Shown: positions 1 through 9,600 of the stretch, in pieces | Layout: each line of letters starts with the position of its first letter | Numbering within the stretch: the stretch's first letter is position 1 | DNA from: Apteryx mantelli | Taxonomy: Eukaryota; Chordata; Aves; Apterygiformes; Apterygidae | Direction of reading: 5' to 3' | NCBI RefSeq assembly: GCF_036417845.1 | Contig: NC_089985.1 | Location: 35,050,583 to 35,114,582 of the forward strand | Length of the DNA: 64,000 nucleotides | The notes under the pieces: generated by a model | The model's input: only the letters and a program-made list of their open reading frames with translations | Told to the model about the DNA's origin: nothing | Databases searched by the model: none | Translations under genes and position numbers: made by a program

Positions 1-1690
1 TTTAACTTTAATATTCAATGTATATTTGCACAAGAATATATGGTAATATACTATCTCTGTAGCATTTTGATGCCAGTGTATTCACTGTAATAGGTCACTT
101 AGTATTTGAGTTAGGGAATCTATCTTATGAACTAGTTTAATCTTTTCTAGTTTTTACTAAGCTACAAATGTGCTCAAAAAGATGCATGGTAAGAGAAATC
201 CTCTGCAGCCTTTTAAATTGTGCATATTTTAATTGAATTCGGTGCTCATTCCACAAATAGGTTGCATGATGCTTTTAAATGTGATTTTCTTCTTGCTCGG
301 TCTGTTTGTAGCTAGATTTTACAAGCTTACTATATTTCGTATATTTTATTGGTGTGTTTGTGTGTGGTTTTGAGCATGTCTATGGTTTAAAGAAATTTAA
401 AATGTACAGAATGTCAGTTCTGAGCTTAACAGTTCTGAGAGCATGTTTATCCTTTAAAAAAAAAAAAACTTCTAGAAAAATGATTATCCGATTAAATATT
501 ATTGAAAGTGGTTTTGGTGTTTTGTAGCCAGGTTTTGTTTCTCCAGAAGAGCTAAGTGAGCTTATCATGGCCCATCCTAGCTTTCTCCGTTTTTAGCTCT
601 TGCGTTTAAAAACGCTTGCAATGATATTGAATCTTTTAAAAACCATATTTAGCTGTTGACTTGAATGATTAAAAATAAATGATTCCTACGTACATTTATA
701 GATTAATACGTGGTCGCTTTAGTTTAGATGAACGTTAATTCAAGGCTAGTTGCAATTATAGTATGCCATGCCTTGTTAGTTTGGCCAATACACGCTTTTA
801 GAAAAACAGCTCCTCAAGTCAGAGAAAGAAATGAATGCGTCATAATTAAAAGAATTTTTTATAAACTTGCTGTGGCTGGGAGAGGGTAAAATATTGCTGT
901 TTGAAATCGAAGTTTTGTTAGTTTGTCAGTGGAAGCAAGTGGAGGATTAATGAGTGTTCATTGTTAAGTTAAGCACGTTCCTCTCTAAGGCTGGAAAAAA
1001 AAATTCTTTTAAATGCCCAGAGTTAGTCATCATTTTATTTCCTGTAAAGCTGAAGAGTAATGAAGTGAGGTAGCGAAATAATTCTAGAATACTACTTTCA
1101 TTCTGCGAGAATGTTCTGATAAATAGATATCTGCTATGCTTTAGACAAAGTCAAGTGACAGTAGTATCAAACCGAGTTCTAAAAATATGTATAATCTTAA
1201 AAACTCCTAGTGCTAAAGGAAAGAGAGAGTAGCTGATTAATAAAATCAATAGTACCTGAAAATAAATGCAGTTTAAATGCACATTGAAGTGCTTTTGTCG
1301 TATCTTTAAGCCTAGAGGCAGATCATTAAATATGCATTTCTCCAGAAAGCAACTGTCGAAAAAGATAAGGTGGTTAAAATAGTCTGGACCTCAAAGCCAT
1401 GCGTGCAAGAGGTAAGAAGATGTAGTCACTGAAGCATGGCTGAGGTATGACATCTCCACGGTGGAGGCTTATAAACTGTGGATGTGGCCTGCAACTGTTA
1501 CTGTACTTGCAGGGTGGGAAGAGGTAAAAATACATGTATGTGTGTTGTTTCTTCAACTGGGCCTTAATTACTAGACACAAGCAGCAGTTCAGAAATCTGG
1601 TCTCTGTTGTTGTAGAGGTCACCAAATCATTAACATTGTCAATCTGGCGGTAGCTAATTTCAATAGCACCTGATGTTGCAACGCCTCCCT
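1..1690. other. Upstream flank of ELAVL4, non-coding
   Basis: AT-rich DNA with no credible exon, RNA gene or recognisable repeat. It has many short homeodomain-type TAAT/ATTA cores and a few A or T runs (for example about 456-468). An open frame on the minus strand at 1374-1706 has no ATG at its upstream end and is not accepted as a gene. Regulatory function is plausible because the segment sits directly 5' of the first promoter, but the sequence alone does not show it. Confidence 0.6.
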
Positions 1691-1700
1691 TAGTCTCCGC

Positions 1701-1746
1701 GGCCAATCGGCGCCCGGCTTCTGCTGACAGATGGTCCCATAAATGG
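1701..1746 (+). promoter_or_regulatory. Promoter-proximal motif cluster upstream of first exon 1a
   Basis: Three recognisable sites lie within 46 bp. GGCCAATCGG at 1701-1710 is a strong CCAAT box of the NF-Y type. TGACAG at 1725-1730 overlaps the E-box CAGATG at 1728-1733, a MEIS-like plus proneural bHLH arrangement. CCATAAATGG at 1737-1746 is a perfect CArG box (CC, six A/T, GG), the SRF consensus. The cluster is about 260 bp 5' of the MVM start codon, in a small GC-rich patch. No TATA box is obvious, so the transcription start is probably near 1780-1820. Motifs are seen directly; their use in vivo is inferred. Confidence 0.55.
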
Positions 1747-1826
1747 ATGTAAAAAGGAGACGCTGCAAGCCAATTCCAGCAAGGCTCTGTTCAGTTGTTC
1801 TTATCTACATCGTAGAATCGGGGGGC

Positions 1827-1841
1827 TTCAGCACAGGGCGC
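1827..1841 (+). promoter_or_regulatory. Possible partial REST/NRSE (RE1) site in the exon 1a leader
   Basis: TTCAGCAC at 1827-1834 matches the left half of the RE1 silencer element and is followed at once by AGGGCGC, which resembles only part of the right half. The spacing is not that of a full 21-bp RE1. RE1 elements restrict neuronal genes to neurons, so the position fits, but this could be a chance match. Confidence 0.25.
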
Positions 1842-2002
1842 TCTCTCTCTCCTCCTTTTTTTTTTTTTTTTCTTTTGCTGCACAAACGTCTGCACTGTGC
1901 TTTGTGGATCTTTAAAAAATAACAATAAAAATAATTCCCTGAAACCTTAGCAAATCTTTAGAAGAGTTGAAGCCTTTCAAGACCCAATATTTGCCATTAA
2001 GA

Positions 2003-2011
2003 ATGGTTATG
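2003..2011 (+). CDS. ELAVL4: ELAVL4 alternative first coding exon 1a (encodes MVM)
   Basis: The exon ends with ATG GTT ATG followed by the donor GTAGGT at 2012-2017. Joined to exon 2, which begins ATA ATT AGC ACC ATG, it reads [11 protein letters not shown], the N-terminus of the classic HuD isoform. The start has A at -3 and G at +4, a good Kozak context. The leader upstream (roughly 1800-2002) carries a CT/poly-T tract at about 1842-1871 and an A-rich stretch, and I see no upstream ATG near the start. The 5' end of the exon is not fixed by sequence. The intron to exon 2 is 19,848 bp and in phase 0. The exon is identified from recall of HuD isoforms plus the exact splice fit. Confidence 0.88.
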
Positions 2012-2159
2012 GTAGGTATTAGTAGATTTAAAATCTGCTTATAGCAATTTTATATATAGATAGATATAGAATCTAACATATAGATTTCCCCAAATCTGCA
2101 TCATTCTCAGTCTGTGTTTTCACATGAATTTAGTTTTCTGCTACTGATTTGTTTGTACA

Positions 2160-2239
2160 TTCTCTCTCCCTTTTTTCCTCTCCCTTTCTCTCTCCCCTGC
2201 TTTCTCTGTCTCTCTCTGTGTCTCTCTCTCTTTCTTTCA
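2160..2239 (+). repeat. Polypyrimidine (CT/T) tract between the two first exons
   Basis: About 80 bases are almost entirely C and T with short CT repeats, starting about 150 bp after the exon 1a donor. The transcript of this tract would be a good binding platform for polypyrimidine-tract proteins. It could also be a simple low-complexity expansion. Confidence 0.6.
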
Positions 2240-2609
2240 TATTTAATGTGTGCATATCCTTTAATAAAGGATGTACTTTGTCATTTTAAGGTAATTGTGA
2301 TTTCTCTCAGAATAAAGAAATAGCTCATTTCTAATGCAAGGCTGGTATGTGGCTAACTGAAATGCAAAAGGAAGAAGAGGCTTTTTTTTTTTTTTTTTTT
2401 TAAGTGGCGGGGAGGGGGGGGAGTTAATTTCCACATTGACATTTTGGAGATACAAATGCAGAGCAAAATCCTTGGGAAAAAAAGCCTCGAGATTGGTAAT
2501 TTTCTTTTGGTGGACTGCGCAATAGGTATGGTAATTTTAAAGAGAGTGATTTATATGAGCTTCAGTAAATGCTGCATATTGTATTTCAAAGAGTTTCCTG
2601 TCATGACCT

Positions 2610-2618
2610 CATAAAAAG
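2610..2618 (+). promoter_or_regulatory. TATA-like element upstream of first exon 1b
   Basis: CATAAAAAG at 2610-2618 resembles a TATA box. It lies about 165 bp before the MEWNGLKM start codon, which would place transcription start near 2640 and give a leader of about 135 bases. Exon 1b has no upstream splice acceptor that must be used, so it needs its own promoter. The assignment is inference from position and motif. Confidence 0.35.
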
Positions 2619-2774
2619 AGGAGGAGGCTTGTATGTGTTGCAGCGCCTAGTATATGTCGATTTTGTTGCATCGTTGGGCAGCGGTACTGTAAGAAGGAAT
2701 GTCAGCTTTTACATAACGTTCTTTTTGCTTTTGACTCTGTGAGGGGCTGTAAGGGTCCATCTTTGTGATCACAG

Positions 2775-2798
2775 ATGGAGTGGAATGGCTTGAAAATG
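2775..2798 (+). CDS. ELAVL4: ELAVL4 alternative first coding exon 1b (encodes MEWNGLKM)
   Basis: ATG GAG TGG AAT GGC TTG AAA ATG is followed directly by a consensus donor GTAAGT at 2799-2804. Joined in phase 0 to exon 2 it reads [16 protein letters not shown], matching a known alternative HuD N-terminus. It adds five residues relative to the MVM form. The start has C at -3 and G at +4, weaker than the ATG in exon 2. The exon lies 764 bp downstream of the exon 1a start codon, so the two first exons need separate promoters or a long shared leader. The 5' boundary of the exon is unknown. Confidence 0.88.
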
Positions 2799-2929
2799 GT
2801 AAGTGAACGCCGAGAGGCTGCTCGCAGGTTTTGTATAGCTTCTGTGTGCCTCATGAATTTCTTTTGTTTCGGGTAGCAGATTGCGAGTCGTAAATAAAAT
2901 TGCGGATCCTTGTTTATTTCTACGGGATA

Positions 2930-2969
2930 TACATACGTATATATGATATATATATATATATGTGTATGT
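2930..2969. repeat. AT-rich dinucleotide microsatellite
   Basis: Imperfect TA/TG repeats, with an uninterrupted AT run near 2946-2960. It lies in intron 1 and no other feature is seen. Confidence 0.7.
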
Positions 2970-3232
2970 TTAACGTATCTAGCTGCGATGGCACTTCACG
3001 CCGCTTGCCTTGAGCGTTGCATTTCGGTGGAGCGGGGATGGTCCCCGCTGACAGGCACAATGTCATGGTGCTGCGTGCGCCTGCCGATCAGGCAGCGGAT
3101 GATGCCTTTTAATCTCCGTTTGTATCGCACCGGTGCTAAGTACAAATCTAATAATCGCCTCTAAAATTTAGGTATTGCGTTTCCTATGGAGCCGGTGCTG
3201 TAGTGAATAGAAGGGTGTGTTTTTTTTGTGCT

Positions 3233-3253
3233 GGGGTGGGGGGGTGGGGAGGG
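3233..3253 (+). other. G-rich tract with four G-runs (quadruplex motif)
   Basis: Four runs of 4, 7, 4 and 3 guanines are separated by single T, T and A bases, meeting the standard G-quadruplex pattern with one-base loops on the sense strand. It lies about 435 bp after the exon 1b donor. A weaker tract (runs of 6, 5 and 5 G, then GG) follows at 3459-3479. Structure formation is predicted from the pattern only. Confidence 0.6.
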
Positions 3254-3797
3254 AGTTGTTTTGTTTTGTTTTTTAATACTGGGAGAAGTCAAAGCCATTT
3301 ATGTGAAAATAGTATTTCTATTTTTAGGATATTCTCCTGGCAGAGAAATCGGAATGGGCTCGTCTCGGTTCTCTTTTATGCTTTCCTTACAGATCGTGCA
3401 AAATGGCATGATCAAATACAACTATTAGAGACTTTGAATTTTACAGAGCAGTGCAATCGGGGGGTGGGGGTGGGGGAGGAAAAACCTTCACAATACGCCG
3501 CGCTCCTGCAAGGGCTGCCGCTTTTTCTCCCCTTTAATTTAACGTTTTGCAGACTTTCTGCCGTGGATATTTATTATAACTGGGAAACAAAGCGACGGTC
3601 TTTTCCCATTCTTACAGGATTGTCTTTGTCTAGCTGCTTGTTTTGATGGGTGTAAAACAAATAAGATTAGACTGAGCAGCCGAACTGAAAGCGATAGCTG
3701 GGAGGAAAAGCCAATGAAAGGTTGCCGGGGAAACGAGCATAGGGGAAGCTGAGTGGGGGAGCAGGTGGCAATCATGTGGGAATACTGCAAACAGTGT

Positions 3798-3872
3798 AAA
3801 AAAAAAAAAAAAAAAAAAAAAAGGAAAAAAAGAAAAGAAAAAAAAAGGACCCCCCCCCAAAAAAAAAAACAG
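3798..3872 (+). repeat. Poly-A / poly-C low-complexity block
   Basis: A run of about 25 A is followed by a purine-rich A/G stretch, about 9 C and a further A run. No LINE or SINE body is recognisable immediately 5' of the A run, so it is not assigned as a retroposon tail. Confidence 0.75.
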
Positions 3873-5598
3873 GGGCTACCTCGATTATCTTTGCTGTTCT
3901 TTGTGGCAGTCACAACTTTAATTATTCTTTATAAATAGGTGTTAATTACATTTCTGGCTCAGGCTTACAGTGATTTCTAGAAATCTGTTTTTAAGCATCT
4001 GTTCTTTCTCCTCTGCAAAAGAGGGTTATCTCTCTTTTTTTTTTCTCCTCCTTTTTTCTCCTGCTGTGAAATTGTACGTGCAAAAAATTGCAAGGAATCC
4101 TGTGAGGCAGTATAAAAAAAAATGTAAATTATATTGAATGAAGTTGACAGAGGTATAATAGTGAACTCCCACAGCTGATAGCTTCTGCAAATCATTTCTT
4201 AGAATTTTCCAGCAAATGTCCCTATGAGAACAGTAGGTAGAATGAATTTACCCTAAGCAGTGATTTTGTGTTAAGTGATATTGGTATTTTTACAAAATCA
4301 GATGGTTATATGGCAGAATAATCAGTTCAGGGGAGTTCATCATATCCTACAGTTTATGCACTGAGCAGAATTTACGAAAATAATGAGATTATTCTCCTCT
4401 TCGTCTCCAGCCCCACCTTTAGCCACAGTCTGTTATATGTGTGCTGTGGCAATATCCACTTTCAATGTTAGGCTCCTTGTGGCAACTTTACTTTTTAAAC
4501 TGCAGCTGAATATTTTGCTAATTGTGATGGTCTCTTATTATGGTGGCAAACAATAACGTGAAATAGCAGAAGTGCATCTTTAAACAAGGCTATTGGTGCC
4601 AGAAGTGTTGAAAAGCGTAGTAGACTAGTAAGTGATAGACGGTAGCGTAAAAGATATAAAAATGTGGTTGCCCAGAAAATGCTCATCTATCACACATCAG
4701 GAGGCACAAGAGAAGCACAGCAAGGCTAGAGCACACGCCTTTCTTTCTGTCTCCAGAATTTCAGATATTTTTACTTTCTTGCTCTCTCTTGTGCAGGATT
4801 GCTTCGAATGCAAATTCAAACGGGAATGCTTGTGCTAAGTTGAAAAAATGAACAAAAAGAAATCAAATCCCCCTTTGAATTTGCTTTGTTTTAAGTATTG
4901 CCTCTGCTGCAATGCTTTCTGGAGAGAAGTAATTGAATGGCCCTCTGAAAACTACACTGCTTTACACTGCAAAGGGGAAAAAACCTTGAGGGTGTGTGTG
5001 CGTGCGTGTGTAAAATTGTCTCTTACAGTTTGTGCATGTGCACACAGCTGTATTCTGACATGTATTATATAGTTGTACATGAGAGTAAAAAAATTTTCTT
5101 CTATCCAAAACAGAGATACTGTGTTCCAAATCTGTTAACTCAGTCAGGAGAACAAATAAGGGGGCTTTTATTATACACAGCTGCATTGTTTGTTTTAAGA
5201 GTCATCAGCTAGTAGTTACATTTTCATTTTCTGTTCAATTTGGTATTTCTACAAAGGTTTAAAATAATGTATTTCTTGGGTTTTGGCGCACGTGTTCCTG
5301 CCCCAATCTTCCTCTTTTCTTTGTTTTAAGATTATATTAATGAACACAGCCTGCACGTACATAGTGACATTCTCATTTTGCATGCAAAAGATTGCATTGT
5401 AGATCCTCATGGAGGAAAATAGTTAAGTTAGTGAAATTTAATTAAGAGATTGCCATTTATGCTAAAGAAAGATTAAAATGTAAAACCCCTTTCTGTTCAG
5501 ACAAAAAGGTGGAGAAAGCATAGTTGTCTTTAGACATGGTATTTAAAAAAAAAATGTTGTCTTTATGACCAACTAGTCAGAATGAAATTGTACGTTTA

Positions 5599-5621
5599 GC
5601 TATTGATGCAACATCAATAGC
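5599..5621. repeat. Perfect 10-bp inverted repeat, 3-base loop
   Basis: The arms GCTATTGATG (5599-5608) and CATCAATAGC (5612-5621) are exact reverse complements around CAA. Each arm contains ATCAATA or its complement, which matches the ONECUT (HNF6) core motif, so the element is also a pair of opposed ONECUT-like sites. Pairing is seen directly; factor binding is inferred. Confidence 0.6.
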
Positions 5622-6568
5622 AGCCATCAGTTTAAAATTCTCTTCCCATGTACTTTGCTAATCAAGTTCCCATGTTAGATACAGAGATGCTCCTCCACCG
5701 TTGACTGGCTTGGTAGCCTCCTTTGCTTTCTCTCCCTTTATTAATTTTACCTTTTTGAGCTCTCTCAAAGTGAGCCCGAGCTGTTGTGACAAAGGATGGT
5801 TACAACGAATTAGAAGGGGTATATTTAAAAATCCCATTTGAATGGGTTTGGAATAGTCTTCATCATCTTTATTTGGTCCTGTTAAATATTTTGACTCTAT
5901 TGAAGAAAATCCAGTTGCGTTAATCTTACATATATTTAATGTATTAATTTTTTTAAAATAATATCTTCTAGGTTACAGTGAAATTTTTCCTCAACCTTCC
6001 TACTTGGTATGCTGTGAGTGTATTAGTTAAATGCAGGTTATTTTCTGCGTGTAATTGTCATGCTCTTGGTACATAACCTAGAGCCACTCACCACCCCAAG
6101 GTTTTTTAAGTGAAATAAAGTATCATTGCATCCCATGTTCTAGCAGGGGAATTTGTTGTTTCCTTTGGCAACTTGCGCTTTCAGAATATTTCAGCAAACA
6201 CCCCAGGCAAGAAATGGGCAGTAGTAGAGAATATTATAGTGAGAGGGAGAGAGATGCACATAACTTGACAGATCCGCTTGTCTGTTTGAGCAGTCTGTGT
6301 CCACTAGACAACTAATTTACATGCCTGGACACATTAAAATGTACATTTGTGTCTGTGGGACAGCTGACTGGATACACTCTGATGCACTGGCAAATACTGC
6401 AATGCAGTATTTTTTTCAATGTCATTGGGGTTTTGGGGGAGAAGTGGGCGCAAACAGTCTTTTTTGTAAGTGAGACGGTGTTAAAAAGCATGGTACCTCT
6501 GTAGATGATGGGCCAGATTTTGCAAAATTTGCTAATCTGTGATGGAAAGCCACCCCTCCCCCATTACA

Positions 6569-6571
<3 letters not shown>

Positions 6572-6614
<43 letters not shown>

Positions 6615-6650
6615 CCTCTCTGTCTCTTTCTCTTTCTCTTTTTCTTTCCC
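6572..6650. repeat. CT microsatellite
   Basis: A pure CT repeat of about 39 bp (6572-6610) continues as a degenerate CT/CCT/TTTC pyrimidine tract. The arginine/glutamate-rich frames on the minus strand over it come from translating the GA repeat and are not genes. Confidence 0.95.
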
Positions 6651-9600
6651 AGTAGGATGGAGGAAGAGATGAGTATGCATGTATTTTTATGTATGTGTTT
6701 ATGCATGTGTATCTTCCCCTCTCATTTGTATGGTGGTTAAAGAAAATGTTGGGATTTGTACGAGAACAGAAAGGGCATTCACGTAATATAATACTTTTCA
6801 ATCGTTCGTGTAAATGTCCAGTTACCAAAAGCATAGGACTTCCAAGTAACTTTAAAGACGCATTTTTGATTTGCTAAAGACTTTTTTGCAAAGATGAGGG
6901 TAACATTTCTATTCAACAAGTAAGATAAATTTAATCCTAATAAAATCAGTGTTTAATGTGGACACACACTTAGACTTAGCCTTTGCATTTGAGTACATTT
7001 AACCATTTGAGATAATGCAAAGTGGAGATGTTGAAGAAACGGGTATTCAGATACTGTTTGCTCTTTGCTCTTTCTTTTTTTCTCTTGCTTCAAATGATCC
7101 ATCTTTACTTTCTAAAATCCTGGAATATTTTAGGTACAGGGGGCTTTTGTAGGTCGCTAGCTTTACAGCAAGAAGAAGAAAGGAGGGAGAAAAGGTCTCA
7201 ATGTGTCAGAGGCAGTAATTGTCTAAAATTAGCCATCTAGAAAAGGAAGGAAAGGCTTGGAGGAAGGAGAATGAGGCACAAATATGTGAAACTGCACTGT
7301 GCTAGTCGGGGAGATAATGAGTGATAAATCTGAACTGGTGCGGTGGTGTGATGCCCATTAATTTCTCAGAACCTTGACTTTGCAGGTTTGTTACTTACTT
7401 TGTTGTTCACACCTTTAATTATAGCCAGTTTTGGATGATAGCTTGGGGCACTGAAGATGAGACCTTTTGTTTGTTGTTTACTTATTTAAGTATTCAGGCA
7501 GAGAGTTTGCAATAGCGTTGGAACATCAGTGTTAGAAATCAAATACTTTCAGATGAGATTATAATAAGAATACAATTAATTTTCCTAACTATCTGACATT
7601 GTCTTATTACAGCATTTGGGTTACTTGCATATATTCATTAAGAATTAGCTCAGTAGCACCAGTGTTAGGTTTATTTTTATTTTTCTGTAACGATAATCCA
7701 TGTTTTCCCTAACCATTTTGGAGCTCTTAATGCATTATCTTTTCTTTAGGGCTCTATAAAGTAGAGAACAAGCTGAGAGTCATTCTTACCTATTGTTCTA
7801 CCCTTGATTGTGTCTTACGTGGAGACTTCTCTCCCCAGTGAAGAAAATAATCTGTAAGAGTCAGGAAATGCTGCGAACCAGCAAGGAATCCTTAATTAAA
7901 TGGGATGAAAAGACAGAGAGAATATTTTTAAAAAATAGGATAGCGAAAGCGTTGTGCGTGCTTTCTGGAAATGGTGTAGTCGCACAGTAAAATACAAGCC
8001 TGGCTTTGACAATATTTAGTCGTGATGTATATAAAATTCTGTAGTACGCCTTTGTTGCTAAGGCACACGCAATTGCGTCAGATGCTGTTGCGATGGGAAA
8101 TTATATGTCCTTGAATTCCAAAAAATACTTTTTGTCGGGTAAACTTATTTTATTTTTTTAATATTAAACTCCTTTTTATTACTGGGCAACCTCCCATACG
8201 TTACGGTTGGTATTTTTCCCAATCGGGAGTTGTGCACCGGTATTTTTCAGAAGCAGAGTGGTGGTGTATTTGGCCGCTTTTGAAGTCTTGGAGGTAAAAG
8301 AAACACGGTAACAAATGTTTGCTTTAAAACAGATGCAAACAAATATCGGAAGTCGTTCTGTAATTTGTAATGCTTCAAGAAGGTCCCCCACCGAATGCTC
8401 TTCTGTTTGCTTAAGTGATGCGCTGTGCTGGTGGAGGACCGTGATACCACTGGAGGCTTCCCAGTAGCGTAAGTCCTTCAAATCCAGTCCTTCCGCCACG
8501 TAGCTGGGTGCATTTGCTGAGGTGTGGGAGGAGAGCCAAACAGCTCCCTCTGCTTTCAGCTCCCTTGGGGACCTTTGATGAGAACTTTGTCCCATCTGAC
8601 CCACCATGCAGAGCCCCAAAACTGCTACTGGAGCAGGTAACTGCACTGTGCTCGGACCCTGTGGGTTGGCCTGTGATTGCGTGCGCCCTAGTTCGGAGTA
8701 GCCATTTGTTTTTTTTTTCATGTCTGCTTTGAGGTATCGAGTCCTAGGCTGAGTGCTTTTAAAAGCTTTTGCAGGTACATGAGGGATGAAGGAAGTTTGT
8801 CATCTTTTTCCTTATGAGTCTTTCATTGTTGCATACTTAAAAACTAGCAAAGACAACAATACTTACAATTTATGATTTAAAATAGATCTGACTCATCTTG
8901 TAGTATAATGTTATAATTGCCCAACGAGAATGTAGAATTCTAGGAACTGACTCTATTATGTTATCTATTGCAGTACAGTTGCCAGAAGGCCACGTTTTCC
9001 CATTGCTATTAAAAGCAAAAGTGATATTTGTGACTTTGAGAATTATTGTTAGACTAAACTTCCTTGGAAGACTTCACTTTTTTTTTTCCCCCAATATATG
9101 GTTTAATTTGAACTCTTTTGTCTGTCATACACTTACGGTGTGTGGAAATGAACCTTTTTATAGTAGTTCTGGTTGGAGAGAATCATAGTAAACCACAAAA
9201 TACTGATGAACTTTTGTACTGATTCGAATGCTAATCGTGGAGAGAAGGCCATAGCTTTTCTAGGTCCTTTTAAGCTGGCATGTAGCCTCCCGTTGTCTTC
9301 AGCTATTTGGTATTAGGTTATATAAAACTCACAATTCAACAGCATTAAACAACCCCGTTTAAGTTAACTACAGTGTAGTGAAGCATTAACACATTCTGTT
9401 TGGGGGTAAGGGAATTTGGGTTTTTTTTTGTTGTTGTGTTTTTTAATTTGATCCCCGTGCTTCTAAATGTGACTCTGTTAATTGCTCTCCTTGTATTCGT
9501 CTTTTCCTAGTGGCAATCCTTGCCCTTCAAATGGTGGTCAGTGCCTTTTTGCTATGTGCAGAAGAGCCTGAGAACTGGTGGGCAAAGGCTCGTCTTTTTA

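Noticed and set aside
1374..1706. 110-codon minus-strand frame ending at the exon 1a CCAAT box, as a divergent protein gene
   Set aside because: The upstream-most codon is TTG, not ATG, no domain is recognisable, and the segment lies in promoter DNA. A divergent non-coding RNA is possible but not supported by sequence.
3539..3938. Phe- and Lys-rich frames near 3.6-3.9 kb
   Set aside because: They are translations of the poly-A/poly-C block at 3798-3872.
6532..6834. Arg/Glu-repeat proteins on the minus strand
   Set aside because: These are direct translations of the CT/GA microsatellite at 6572-6650.
8179..8721. 180-codon minus-strand frame in intron 1
   Set aside because: It has an ATG but no recognisable domain, ordinary intron composition at its ends and no splice or promoter context. 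A chance frame is more likely.
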